Source of the DNA: an uncultured Collinsella sp.
Lineage (GTDB): Bacteria > Actinomycetota > Coriobacteriia > Coriobacteriales > Coriobacteriaceae
Direction: 5' to 3'
DNA: 64,000 nucleotides
Assembly (NCBI GenBank): GCA_902489945.1
Contig: CABUBZ010000002.1
Coordinates: forward strand, 16,673-80,672
Below the pieces are notes generated by a model. That model saw only the letters and a program-made list of their open reading frames with translations, ran no database searches and was not told the origin of the DNA. Positions 1 to 8,033 of this stretch are shown here, one piece after another. The translations under genes and the position numbers were made by a program. Numbering within the stretch: position 1 is the stretch's first letter; the number at the start of each line of letters is the position of its first letter.

Positions 1-369
1 TGCGATTGGGGGCGCGGTCGCGAGCTGCACGTGGACAAGGCCTTCGATGTGCTCGACCCTGCAAGCGTGCCTACGGTGAACCGACTAGGCCGCTTTGAGC
101 CCGAACACGACACCCGGGCGCAACGCGGCGTGAGCTGCCGCCAGTTTGTGTCGAACGCCGTCGATGTGAACGAAAGCTGGTCAGCCGACACTGACGGCCG
201 CTACCAAATCGTCACCTGCGTGTCCGGCAGCGGGCGCGTGATCACCGACGAGGGCGACGTGGATCTGGCCTACACCGAGTCTGCGCTGATTCCGGCATGC
301 TGCAAGCGCTACACGGTCACCGGACCGTGCCGCGTGCTGCAGTCCTTCCGCCCCGGAGCCGATCTGTAG
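1..369 (+). CDS. manA: Mannose-6-phosphate isomerase, class I, C-terminal part (5' truncated by window)
   Basis: The frame is open from base 1 and ends at TAG 367-369, giving 122 visible residues; the start lies outside the window. The first residues read CDWGRGRELHVDKAFDV, which matches the DWGR...LHV(E/D)KA strand of the C-terminal cupin domain of type I phosphomannose isomerases. These enzymes interconvert mannose-6-phosphate and fructose-6-phosphate in the cytoplasm. The rest (VTCVSGSGRVI, SALIPACCKRYTVTGPCRVLQSF) fits the closing cupin barrel. The metal-binding half is not visible, so activity cannot be judged. An RmlD-like reductase follows after 88 bases on the same strand. Confidence 0.75.
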   Translation, partial: CDWGRGRELHVDKAFDVLDPASVPTVNRLGRFEPEHDTRAQRGVSCRQFVSNAVDVNESWSADTDGRYQIVTCVSGSGRVITDEGDVDLAYTESALIPACCKRYTVTGPCRVLQSFRPGADL

Positions 370-375
370 AATATA

Positions 376-422
376 AACGCCGCCTCGCTCCCGCCCCCTT
401 CGGCAGGCAGCGGGGCGGCGTT
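376..422 (+). terminator. Hairpin after the phosphomannose isomerase gene
   Basis: AACGCCGCC at 376-384 pairs perfectly with GGCGGCGTT at 414-422, starting seven bases after the stop codon. There is no run of T after the stem, so it is either a weak terminator or a processing or attenuation hairpin ahead of the next gene. Confidence 0.4.
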
Positions 423-457
423 GCACTATGCATCCCCGCCCATGCAAGGAGTTCCAT

Positions 458-1333
458 ATGAAGAAAATGGTCATCACCGGTGCCAACGGCTATCTGGCAA
501 GCCTGGTGCAGCTGTTCAACAAGGATAAGTTCGAATTTACCCGTGTCAGCCGCTCCGACGTCGACTACAACGACCCCGCCGCCGTGGCCTCCTACTTTGA
601 CGGCCTGGACTTTGACGTGCTGTTCCACACCGCCGCCAACGCCACCACCGCCGACTGCGAAAACGACCCCGAGGGCACCCACCGCGTGAACTGCGAGAGC
701 GCCATCGAGATCGCCAAGGTCTGCCGCGCCAAGGGCCGTCGCATGATCTTCATTTCCACCGAGCAGTTGTTCAACGGCAAAAGCGAGTCCGGTCCGTTTG
801 CCGAAGACGTCGAACCCAGCTGCGTGACGGCATACGGTCAGCAAAAGGCCGAAGTCGATGCTTGGATGCGCGAGAACACGGATGACTATGTAATCTTACG
901 CCTATCGTGGATGTTCGGCATGGCCATGCCCGGCATCAAGCCCTCCCCCGGCATCGTGGGTAACGTGCTTGCCGCCCTTAAGAACGACAAGCCGACGTTA
1001 TTCACCTGCAACGAAAAGCGCTGCATGACATACGCCCAGCATCTTGCCGACCAGTTCGCCAAGATCTGCGAGCTGCCCTCCGGTGTCTACAACTTTGCCA
1101 GCGCCAACAGCTTGACTACCTATGAGGCGGCCCGCATGATCGCCGGTAAGCTCGTGGGGCGCGGCCTGTTCAGCCCCGAGGACGTCGAGCGCTGCATCCT
1201 GCCCAACAAGGAGCGCTACGCGGATAGGTTCCGCGACTTCCGCCTCGACAACACCAAGACCGTTGCAGCCGGTATCGAGCTGGGAACCCTCGAGAGCGAC
1301 GTCGACCGCTGCCTCGCCGACTTCGGCTGGTAA
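458..1333 (+). CDS. RmlD-like NAD(P)-dependent sugar-nucleotide reductase (extended SDR)
   Basis: The 291-residue product is an extended short-chain dehydrogenase of the RmlD (dTDP-4-dehydrorhamnose reductase) type. The N-terminus has the Rossmann signature ITGANGYLA, followed by LFHTAAN, ISTEQLFNG and the catalytic YGQQK (YxxxK). The ATG at 458 is preferred over the in-frame ATG at 428 because AAGGA at 445-449 lies at proper spacing and because homologues start right before the Rossmann loop. Family members reduce nucleotide-activated sugars, but the usual RmlA/B/C partners are absent here, so the substrate is open. Its best-supported class is RmlD_sub_bind/NAD-dependent epimerase. Confidence 0.75.
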   Translation: MKKMVITGANGYLASLVQLFNKDKFEFTRVSRSDVDYNDPAAVASYFDGLDFDVLFHTAANATTADCENDPEGTHRVNCESAIEIAKVCRAKGRRMIFISTEQLFNGKSESGPFAEDVEPSCVTAYGQQKAEVDAWMRENTDDYVILRLSWMFGMAMPGIKPSPGIVGNVLAALKNDKPTLFTCNEKRCMTYAQHLADQFAKICELPSGVYNFASANSLTTYEAARMIAGKLVGRGLFSPEDVERCILPNKERYADRFRDFRLDNTKTVAAGIELGTLESDVDRCLADFGW

Positions 1334-1420
1334 CCCTACCCCCGACGTCCAACCGCCCCGCTCCCTTCTGAGCCTATCCCGTCTTGAGACGAGCGCAGAC
1401 GAGCAGAAGAGGCCACGTTG

Positions 1421-2260
1421 CTACATCAGCGATAGAACCGCGTGGGCCACGCCGTCGTGGTCGTTGTCAAACTCCGTCACCGCATCCGCCACGGCCTTTA
1501 CCTCGGTCGTGGCGTTTTTCATTGCGCACGCGTGTCCCACAGCCTCAAACATACCAAGATCATTGGAACTGTCGCCGAAGCCGTAAGAATCGGTGACGGA
1601 AATGCCCAGATGCCCGCACAGCCAACGGATCGCCATGCCCTTGGACACATCGTTACGCGTTATTTCGAAATTGTTGGGGTAGGACGAGACTACGGCAATG
1701 CCGGGCATCGTCTTGAGAAACCGACCGAGCGTCTCCCCCTCCCCCGCATTGCGCCAATACAGGATCACACGTTCCACATCGGCCAGGCGGGCCATGATCT
1801 GCTCGGGCGTCCCATCAACAGGCGTGTGCACGGCGCGCAGGGCGTCGGCCACGCGTGAATCACCTTGGCTGAATTCATCTAATCGATCATACATGCTGCT
1901 CGGCATGAGGCAATCGCCGTCGACGAACACCTCAAATGTCACGTCGAGGTCACGGGCAAAACTCCAGATGCGCTCAGCAACCCCATTCCTCAAAGGCTCG
2001 CACATAATGGTAGTCATCCGCATACAACCGGCAGGCGTGACGTCCGAAAGTTCGGCCACCGAGGTACCACCGGAACACACGACGTAGTTTACCGCCGGAT
2101 GAGCCAACAACTCACGCGGCACCCCCATAAGCGGACGGCCCGTGCAGGGCACAAATTCGATCCCGTTCTCATGCAAGACATCGAGCATCTCGACCGTCGC
2201 CGGTGTGATCCGGTTGTCGCTTGAAAGCAGCGTTCCATCCATGTCGGAAAAAACAATCAC
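1421..2260 (-). CDS. Cof-type HAD-superfamily sugar-phosphate phosphatase
   Basis: This 279-residue protein begins with the HAD motif I VFSDMDGTLLSSD (nucleophile and acid Asp), has motif II-like VPCTGRPL, and ends with motif IV GFGDSSNDLGMFEAVG. The C2-type cap between them is typical of Cof/YidA-like phosphatases acting on sugar phosphates and similar metabolites. A GTG start at 2260 is chosen: AAGGGAG sits five bases upstream, whereas the longer open frame would begin inside the terminator stem of the preceding gene. It lies downstream of the glycyl radical enzyme cluster but is separated from it by that terminator. Substrate unknown. Confidence 0.75.
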   Translation of the reverse strand: MIVFSDMDGTLLSSDNRITPATVEMLDVLHENGIEFVPCTGRPLMGVPRELLAHPAVNYVVCSGGTSVAELSDVTPAGCMRMTTIMCEPLRNGVAERIWSFARDLDVTFEVFVDGDCLMPSSMYDRLDEFSQGDSRVADALRAVHTPVDGTPEQIMARLADVERVILYWRNAGEGETLGRFLKTMPGIAVVSSYPNNFEITRNDVSKGMAIRWLCGHLGISVTDSYGFGDSSNDLGMFEAVGHACAMKNATTEVKAVADAVTEFDNDHDGVAHAVLSLM

Positions 2261-2286
2261 CTTGACTCCCTTCGCAGCCTCACCAT

Positions 2287-2318
2287 ACAAAAACAGCCGC
2301 CCGCGCAAGGCAGGCGGC
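2287..2318 (-). terminator. Rho-independent terminator of the radical enzyme/aldolase operon
   Basis: Read on the minus strand, GCCGCC (2318-2313) and GGCGGC (2301-2296) form a stem around an 11-base loop, directly followed by TGTTTTTGT. It lies about 85 bases after the aldolase stop codon. Confidence 0.7.
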
Positions 2319-2402
2319 CACTCCCGTCAGATGCAATCGATTCGTTTGCCCCGCTTCGGGCAAGATGCGTCAATCCGTGATCGGCACTGACCAGAACATC
2401 AA

Positions 2403-3068
2403 TTAGCGCAGAGTCTTGCGGCCGTATGCCTTATTCCAGTTCTCGGTGAATTCGGCGACGGCAATCTCGGTTCCCGGGTGATCGACCATCTGCTTAACCA
2501 CATCAGGCTGCACAGTCACGGCCTGGATACCGGCAGCGATGAGCTCGTGAACCTGCTCAACGCTCTTGAAGGAAGCAGCGATGACCTTGGACTCGACGCC
2601 CTGGGCAGCAAGCATGTTGATGAGGTCGATGGTCTGGCCCACGCCATCACCATAGTTGCACATGCGGTTGACGTAAGGAGCCAAGTAATCGGCACCGTTC
2701 AACGCAGCAAGGAAGGCCTCGTCTGCAGAGTAGATGGCAGTAGCCAGGACGTTCAGACCCTCGGCCTTGGCAGCCTTGATAGCCTTCAGGCCCTCACGTG
2801 TGACGGGGATTTTGACGTAGGTGTTCTCGGGACGCAGGCCGCAAATGTAGCGGGCCTCCTCCATGATGCCGTCGAAGTCGGCGGAAACGCTCTGGATGAA
2901 GAGCTTTTGGTCCGGACGCAGGTAGTCAACGAGCTCCTTGATGACCTCCTCGGGCTTCTTGCCGCTCTTGGTAATGATCGTGGGGTTGGTGGTCACGCCA
3001 GCAAGGTTGAGCAGCTCGTCATACTCTTTGATGGCGTTGATGTCGGCGGTGTCCAGAACGAATTCCAT
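2403..3068 (-). CDS. fsa: Fructose-6-phosphate aldolase/transaldolase (FSA/TalC family)
   Basis: The 221-residue length is that of the short FSA/TalC transaldolases. The N-terminus EFVLDTADINAIKEY, the GVTTNPT strand and the Schiff-base lysine in TYVKIPVT are diagnostic. E. coli FsaA/FsaB cleave fructose-6-phosphate-like ketoses to glyceraldehyde-3-phosphate and a dihydroxyacetone-type fragment. The gene follows a PflD-like glycyl radical enzyme and its activase; the same three gene types are neighbours in E. coli (ybiW/ybiY/fsaA and pflD/pflC/fsaB). That context favours a 1-deoxyfructose-6-phosphate aldolase role, which is an inference. AAAGGGA precedes the ATG. Confidence 0.8.
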   Translation of the reverse strand: MEFVLDTADINAIKEYDELLNLAGVTTNPTIITKSGKKPEEVIKELVDYLRPDQKLFIQSVSADFDGIMEEARYICGLRPENTYVKIPVTREGLKAIKAAKAEGLNVLATAIYSADEAFLAALNGADYLAPYVNRMCNYGDGVGQTIDLINMLAAQGVESKVIAASFKSVEQVHELIAAGIQAVTVQPDVVKQMVDHPGTEIAVAEFTENWNKAYGRKTLR

Positions 3069-3152
3069 GGGATTCCCTTTCTCTTGGGTCCTAGCGGGCG
3101 CATGCCCGTTGTGTACTATTTCAATCGATGGCGGGTCAAACGCATATCTCGA

Positions 3153-4043
3153 TCACTCTCCACGCACCACCACCTTAAGACCCTGCTGCTCGCACAGCAC
3201 GGCGGCGCGCTCAGCAGCCTCGTCAGTCACCTGATCGATGTCGGCCATGCTGTACGGCAGGCCAAGGGATGCGTATTTCGATGCCCCCAATTGATGGAAC
3301 GGAAGGATGTCGGCTCGCGCGATGCCCAGTTCGCAGATGCGACGGGCGTTGGCAAGCACGTTTTTGTCCGACGCGGTAAATCCCGGAATGATAGGCATGC
3401 GAGCCACCACGCAGGCGCCTTTCGCGAGCACGGCACGCAAGTTGGCATCGCGCACCGCCGTGTCCAACCTGAGCACCTCGAGCGAGCGGGCACGGTCAGC
3501 AATCTTAAAATCGACCAAGAACACATCGCAAGCCCGTGCCAGACGCCCGGGATCGACGGCGAGCTTCACGGCGAGCGTAGTCTCAAGCGCGGTAGAGATT
3601 CCGGCGGCATGCATGCGCTCGAGCAGATCGAGCACCACTTCTTGTCGGACCGCGCCCGCCAAGCACTCGCCGCCCGAAACCGTGATTCCACCGCCGCTTT
3701 CCTCATAGAAAACGCGATCGCGCAGCAGCTCATCGGCAAGCGAGCCCACCGTGCGGTACCGTCCCATAAGCTCTTTGGCGGCCGTGGGGCAAGCCGCGGG
3801 GTCCGTATCGCACGGGCACCCGTTGGCGTCGCGCGTACCGTCTGCCCGCACCGAGCAACCGATGCACAGGCTTTTCTTCCACATGACCTGGGGCTCAAAG
3901 GAAAGGTTTTCCGGATTACAGCACCAGGGACACGTGAACGGGCACCCCTTGCAGAACACCACGGAACGGATCCCGCCGCCGTCATGCAGCGAATAGCGCT
4001 GAACCTGTGTCACGCAGAGCTCGTACTCCTCGCTAGAGCACAT
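3153..4043 (-). CDS. Glycyl-radical enzyme activating protein (radical SAM, PflC/YbiY-like)
   Basis: This 296-residue radical SAM enzyme carries CPFTCPWC (CxxxCxxC) near the N-terminus for the SAM-bound [4Fe-4S] cluster. A Cys-rich insert (CIGC...CPC...C) between it and GGGITVSGGE marks the activases that carry extra ferredoxin-like clusters, unlike PflA. It would abstract a hydrogen from the glycine of the co-encoded radical enzyme. The ATG at 4043 is chosen because AGGAG lies five bases upstream; the gene overlaps the enzyme's stop by 11 bases, so translation is coupled. An 84-base gap with a small hairpin separates it from the aldolase gene. Confidence 0.88.
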   Translation of the reverse strand: MCSSEEYELCVTQVQRYSLHDGGGIRSVVFCKGCPFTCPWCCNPENLSFEPQVMWKKSLCIGCSVRADGTRDANGCPCDTDPAACPTAAKELMGRYRTVGSLADELLRDRVFYEESGGGITVSGGECLAGAVRQEVVLDLLERMHAAGISTALETTLAVKLAVDPGRLARACDVFLVDFKIADRARSLEVLRLDTAVRDANLRAVLAKGACVVARMPIIPGFTASDKNVLANARRICELGIARADILPFHQLGASKYASLGLPYSMADIDQVTDEAAERAAVLCEQQGLKVVVRGE

Positions 4044-6351
4044 GCTCGCTCCTGTTGATGATGTCATCCTGCAGCGTCTTCGACAGTTCGACGAACATGG
4101 CGCTGTAGCCGGCAACACGAACGACCAGGTCCTTGTGCTGTTCGGGATGCTTTTGCGCCTCGATCAGCGTCGCGCGGTCGACCACGTTGAACTGGATATG
4201 CTGCAGCTTGAGTCGAGAGAACGCGCGGATGTACGCGGCGAGCTTTTCCGTACCCAACTCGCCGGCAAGCGACGAGGGCGAGAACTTCACGTTGAGCAGG
4301 CTGCCGTTGGAATCGAGCACGTTCTCGAGCTTGCTGACGCTCTTGAGGCTCGCAGTGGGGCCGTGGCCGTCGCGACCGACCATGGGAGACAGGCCGCCGT
4401 CGGCAAGCTGCTCGTGCGCGAGGCGTCCATCGGGCGTGGCGCCGCAGGCGGCGCCCAAGGGCACATGGGCCGACACGGTGTAGCTGCCCGGCTGGAACTT
4501 GCCGTCGCGCACGTTATCGTACTTCTCGACCTCGTGGCCGTAGTACGCCAAGAAATGGGAGCCGATCAAATCGACCTCGTCAATGTCGTTGCCGTACTTG
4601 GGGTAGCGGTTGATGCACGCCTGACGAATGGCCTCGTCGCCCTCGACGGACCAGTTGCGGTGCAACATGGCGAGCATCTCCTGATAGGTCATGGTCGGCT
4701 CGATCTTCTGTCCGTTCTCGCCGACGCCAAACACAGCGCGCTTGATCACCGTGAGCGAATCGGCCAGGTTGGCGGTGCCGACGCCCTGCACACCGGAGGG
4801 ATTGTAACGGGCACCGCCCTCGGTGATGTCGCGACCCTTCTCGAGGCTGTCGAGCACCAGACAGGAGAGCAGCGGCGTGGGCGAGGTGACGCGATGCGCC
4901 ATGTCGCACACGTTGCAACCGCGGACCATGAGCCCCACGTATTTGGAAATGGTGCCCTCGAGGGCATGCTCCAGATCCTCGAACGTGTCGAACCCGTCGG
5001 GGTTGCCCTCGAGCGTCAGCTCGAGGCAGCGCACCATGTTGAACATCGAGATGTCGTGCAGGCCGTACATGCGGCCGGGGATGGACAGCTCCACGCAGCC
5101 CACCACGGCGTAGTCGCGCGCGTCCTCAAGCAAGATGCCTCGGTTGGTGAAGGCCTCGATGTTGACCTCGTCGTTGAAGCACTGGGGCAGGCCGTCGCCC
5201 AGCTTGATAATGTCGCAGGCCTCGTGATAGAGCGCATCGGGTGTGTTCTTGTGCACGCGCAGCGACAGGTTGGGCTGCGGCAGGCGCGTGTCCTTCTGGA
5301 TATCGAGCAAAAGTGTCGAAAGCTCGTTGGAGCAGTCGTTGCCTTCGGCGTCCACGCCGCCCACCACCAGGTTGAAGCCGATGGGGAACCCGGCGAAGAA
5401 CGCGGCGCTCTCCGTGGAGCGAATCGCCACGAGCGTGTTGGTCTTGAGGTAGAAGCACTGGATGAGCTCGCGGATGAACGCGGGCGTCTCCCCCGCTGCC
5501 ACGCTCACCTGGTAGTACGGCCACAAATACTGGTCCATACGGCCCAGCGAGAGCGAGCTGGCGTTGCTCTCGTGCTGGAGCGCCACCTCGGTGAGCCATA
5601 CCAGCTGCAGGGCATCGTACAGGTCGCGCGCCGGCTCGGTAGCGATATGCGACAGGATCTCGGCCATGCGAGCGAGCTCAACGGCGCGCTCGGGCGTCGC
5701 GGTCTCGGCAAGCATGCGCACGTGGGCCTCGTAGCGATGGATGTAGGCGACCATGGCCTCGAGCGAGATGACGGCCGCATCCAGGAAGTCGTTGCCGGGT
5801 TCCTCGGCATGGCGGCGCTTGGCCTCGGCAAGAATATCGCCGTAGCCGCGCGTCAGTACGCTGGGGAAATCGCAGATGATGTGTCCTTGGCCCTTATCGG
5901 TTTGCGCGACGGCAAAAATCTTGGTTTTTTGAGCCTCGAGCACCTCGGGATCGGCATGCTCGGTATACCAGTCATTGAGCGACCGGCCGCTCCAGAAGGG
6001 ATACAGCACCTCGCGATAGTATTTCTTGTCCTCTTCGGACATATCGAACTTGTCCTGCGGACGGGTGGGGAACTCGTCCAGCTCATCCAGAATCCAGTAC
6101 GGGGACATCTCGGGCGATATGACACCCGCGCGCGGCTTGGCGCTGCGGTTACCTACCAACAGGTCATAATCGTCCACGACGATCTTATGGTTCGCGAGCA
6201 GATGTTCCAGGGCCCGGGCGCGACGAATCACGGCGGGCTGTCCCTCCGTCTCCTGATAACTCTCCATATAGAGCGTCGCGCGCTCCAAGGAAACCTGACG
6301 GTTCTCTGCGAACAAACTGTCCTTGATTACCTGAGTGCGCTGGGTAAGCAT
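4033..6351 (-). CDS. PflD/YbiW-type glycyl radical enzyme
   Basis: The 772-residue protein has both hallmarks of glycyl radical enzymes: the active-site cysteine in VVGCVELSIPGR (about Cys419) and the C-terminal radical loop RVAGYSAMF (about Gly748). GCVE rather than a PFL-type CC pair places it with the dehydratase/C-O lyase branch. KPRAGVISPEM, FPTRPQD and GCVELSIPGR closely match E. coli PflD as I remember it. PflD and YbiW were recently reported to open 1,5-anhydromannitol- and 1,5-anhydroglucitol-6-phosphate to 1-deoxyfructose-6-phosphate. The ATG at 6351 has GGAGG five bases upstream. A divergent DeoR-family regulator adjoins it. The exact substrate is inferred. Confidence 0.88.
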   Translation of the reverse strand: MLTQRTQVIKDSLFAENRQVSLERATLYMESYQETEGQPAVIRRARALEHLLANHKIVVDDYDLLVGNRSAKPRAGVISPEMSPYWILDELDEFPTRPQDKFDMSEEDKKYYREVLYPFWSGRSLNDWYTEHADPEVLEAQKTKIFAVAQTDKGQGHIICDFPSVLTRGYGDILAEAKRRHAEEPGNDFLDAAVISLEAMVAYIHRYEAHVRMLAETATPERAVELARMAEILSHIATEPARDLYDALQLVWLTEVALQHESNASSLSLGRMDQYLWPYYQVSVAAGETPAFIRELIQCFYLKTNTLVAIRSTESAAFFAGFPIGFNLVVGGVDAEGNDCSNELSTLLLDIQKDTRLPQPNLSLRVHKNTPDALYHEACDIIKLGDGLPQCFNDEVNIEAFTNRGILLEDARDYAVVGCVELSIPGRMYGLHDISMFNMVRCLELTLEGNPDGFDTFEDLEHALEGTISKYVGLMVRGCNVCDMAHRVTSPTPLLSCLVLDSLEKGRDITEGGARYNPSGVQGVGTANLADSLTVIKRAVFGVGENGQKIEPTMTYQEMLAMLHRNWSVEGDEAIRQACINRYPKYGNDIDEVDLIGSHFLAYYGHEVEKYDNVRDGKFQPGSYTVSAHVPLGAACGATPDGRLAHEQLADGGLSPMVGRDGHGPTASLKSVSKLENVLDSNGSLLNVKFSPSSLAGELGTEKLAAYIRAFSRLKLQHIQFNVVDRATLIEAQKHPEQHKDLVVRVAGYSAMFVELSKTLQDDIINRSEHVL

Positions 6352-6516
6352 CTGACCCTCCAAAAGACGATGCCGAATGCGGCTTGTTTTGTCTTAAGTT
6401 ATCCCACTCTTTATTGTTTTGCAATTGTTTTTTCTTAGTTTGTTCGATTCTTTCTGATTTTTCAAAATACACGTATACTGAAACAAGACGAAACAAGAAA
6501 GAAAGCTGGAGTATCC
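6352..6516. promoter_or_regulatory. Divergent control region between the radical enzyme and DeoR regulator genes
   Basis: This stretch is much more AT-rich than its surroundings. TATACT at 6474-6479 is a good -10 box for the regulator gene, with only a weak -35. Immediately after it GAAACAAG occurs twice, at 6480-6487 and 6490-6497 (10-base spacing, one helical turn), and a related GAACAAAC occurs on the opposite strand near 6438-6445. Such repeats are plausible DeoR-family operators; this is inference from position. Confidence 0.5.
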
Positions 6517-7272
6517 ATGTTCCCGGAAGAACGTCATGCCCTCATCTGCTCGCTGATCGACAAAAACGGCCGCGTGACGGTCACCGATCTGGCACGTCGG
6601 TTCGACGTGACCGAAGATTGCATTCGCAAGGACCTGAAGCAGCTGGCCGCCAACGGCAAATGCCAGCGCGTATACGGCGGCGCCACCCGAACGCAGAACG
6701 GCGAGGAGCGCAACGTGGTCAAGCGCCTTACCATGTTCCAGCCCGAAAAGCAGGCCATCGCGCACAAGGCGCTTGAGTTTATCGAGCCGAAACAGACCAT
6801 CTACCTGGATATTTCAAGCACTAACCTGTATTTGGCACAACTAATTGCACAATCGGACATCGCATGTACCGTGGTTTCGCCCATGATCGATATCCTTACG
6901 GCGCTGGCGACGGCCTCCAACGTCACGGCAATCTGCCCCGGCGGCACCATCAGCGCCGAGCTGAACGGCTTTGTGGGCGCCGTAGCAGTGGACGCCCTGA
7001 AGCGTTTTCGATTTGAGATGGCATTCATCGGCGCATACGGTGTAGACAGCGAATCGCGTGAGGTTACGACCTACGACGCCGACGACGGCCTGCTGAAGCG
7101 CTGCGCCATCGAATGCGCCGGCCGTTCGTATCTGGTGTGCGAGTCGCGCAAGTTCAGCACGCTCGGTAACTATCATTTCGCCAGTTTTGAAGATTTTGAC
7201 GCCCTGATCTGCGACGACGAGGATGTCGCTGCCATCGAGCAGGTGCAGGCGGCGGGATTGGACGTGCTGTAG
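6517..7272 (+). CDS. DeoR-family transcriptional regulator
   Basis: The 251-residue protein has the DeoR architecture: an N-terminal helix-turn-helix (RHALICSLIDKNGRVTVTDL, then DVTEDCIRKDLKQLAANG) and a C-terminal sugar-phosphate sensor domain with YLDISSTN, ICPGG and the FIGAYGVD segment. DeoR-type regulators are usually repressors released by phosphorylated sugar intermediates. It is transcribed divergently from the glycyl radical enzyme operon across 165 AT-rich bases and is the obvious candidate regulator. The ATG has GGAG five bases upstream. Normal length for the family. Confidence 0.88.
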   Translation: MFPEERHALICSLIDKNGRVTVTDLARRFDVTEDCIRKDLKQLAANGKCQRVYGGATRTQNGEERNVVKRLTMFQPEKQAIAHKALEFIEPKQTIYLDISSTNLYLAQLIAQSDIACTVVSPMIDILTALATASNVTAICPGGTISAELNGFVGAVAVDALKRFRFEMAFIGAYGVDSESREVTTYDADDGLLKRCAIECAGRSYLVCESRKFSTLGNYHFASFEDFDALICDDEDVAAIEQVQAAGLDVL

Positions 7273-7393
7273 GGTGCAACTATAGCCCGCCAAGGAATTA
7301 TGAGGATACCTTTTGGGACATCCACGCCGGCACCGTTATTCCGCACGCTCCCACACACCCTGCACGAGTCCGCAACACCTCTGTGCGACAGCT

Positions 7394-7882
7394 TTACGCC
7401 TGCTGATAGTGCAGGTGAGCCTCATCGATATCGGCCAGGTCGCGGTCGAGGTAGCGGCGCGCGAGCCAGTTGGCCATGGGGAGATTTTGATCCAGGTAGT
7501 TGCCACACTCCTCGGGAGCGGCTCCGGGGACATCGCCCTCAAAGTCGGCGACGAACTCAAACAGCTCGCGGACGAGCGGCAGGATCTCCTCGCTCGTTAC
7601 CTCACCAAACACGACCAGGTAAAAGCCCGTGCGGCAGCCCATGGGGCCAAAGTAGACAATACGGCTCGACCACTCGGCATGATTGCGAAGGAAGGTCGCG
7701 CCCAGGTGCTCGATGGTATGGCACTCGGCCGTGTTCATGACCGGCTCCTTGTTGGGCGTGGTCAGGCGCAGGTCAAAGGTGGTGACGGCAGTGCCGGTCG
7801 CCGGATCGCGGTCGATGCGGCTCACGTACACGCCGGGCTCAAGCAGCAGATGATCGACAGAAAAGCTCGCGATGCGCTCCAT
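7394..7882 (-). CDS. luxS: S-ribosylhomocysteine lyase (autoinducer-2 production)
   Basis: The 162-residue protein has the LuxS metal site HTIEH (His55, His59) and the third ligand in EECGNY (Cys126), plus the catalytic GCRTGFYL (Cys83). LuxS splits S-ribosylhomocysteine into homocysteine and DPD, the precursor of AI-2, in the activated methyl cycle. Length and motifs are complete, so it should be active. It lies downstream of the FGGY kinase but a 150-base stretch with two strong hairpins separates them, so it is probably a separate transcript. GAGAGG precedes the ATG. Confidence 0.95.
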   Translation of the reverse strand: MERIASFSVDHLLLEPGVYVSRIDRDPATGTAVTTFDLRLTTPNKEPVMNTAECHTIEHLGATFLRNHAEWSSRIVYFGPMGCRTGFYLVVFGEVTSEEILPLVRELFEFVADFEGDVPGAAPEECGNYLDQNLPMANWLARRYLDRDLADIDEAHLHYQQA

Positions 7883-7902
7883 GGCAGATCCTCTCGTTAG
7901 TC

Positions 7903-7979
7903 AATTTGGGACGGGGCTCTTTTAGCTGGTTCGAATGGTCGCACCAATCATACCAGTCAAAAAAGCCCCGTCCCAAATT
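7903..7979. repeat. Long TTTGGGACGGGG inverted repeat upstream of luxS
   Basis: A 28-base arm (7903-7930) starting AATTTGGGACGGGGCT is repeated inverted at 7952-7979 with three mismatches around a 21-base loop. It lies in the luxS leader. It could act as a terminator or attenuator for luxS, or be a dispersed intergenic palindrome; a related TGGGAC hairpin follows at 7986 and another lies near 31147. Confidence 0.65.
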
Positions 7980-7985
7980 AGCCAC

Positions 7986-8033
7986 CTGGGACGAGGCTAA
8001 TGATTTTTTGATCCCCGTCCCAGAAAAATCATT
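7986..8033 (-). terminator. Overlapping hairpins directly after the FGGY kinase gene
   Basis: AATGATTTTT at 7999-8008 and AAAAATCATT at 8024-8033 are perfect inverted repeats abutting the kinase stop codon at 8034. CTGGGACGAGG (7986-7996) can alternatively pair with CCCCGTCCCAG (8013-8023). The two stems are mutually exclusive, so this may be a terminator with an alternative fold. Confidence 0.5.

Noticed and set aside
4042..6438. Open frame of about 800 codons antisense to the glycyl radical enzyme
   Set aside because: The sense protein has all family motifs; the antisense product shows no recognisable domain and arises from GC-rich codon bias.
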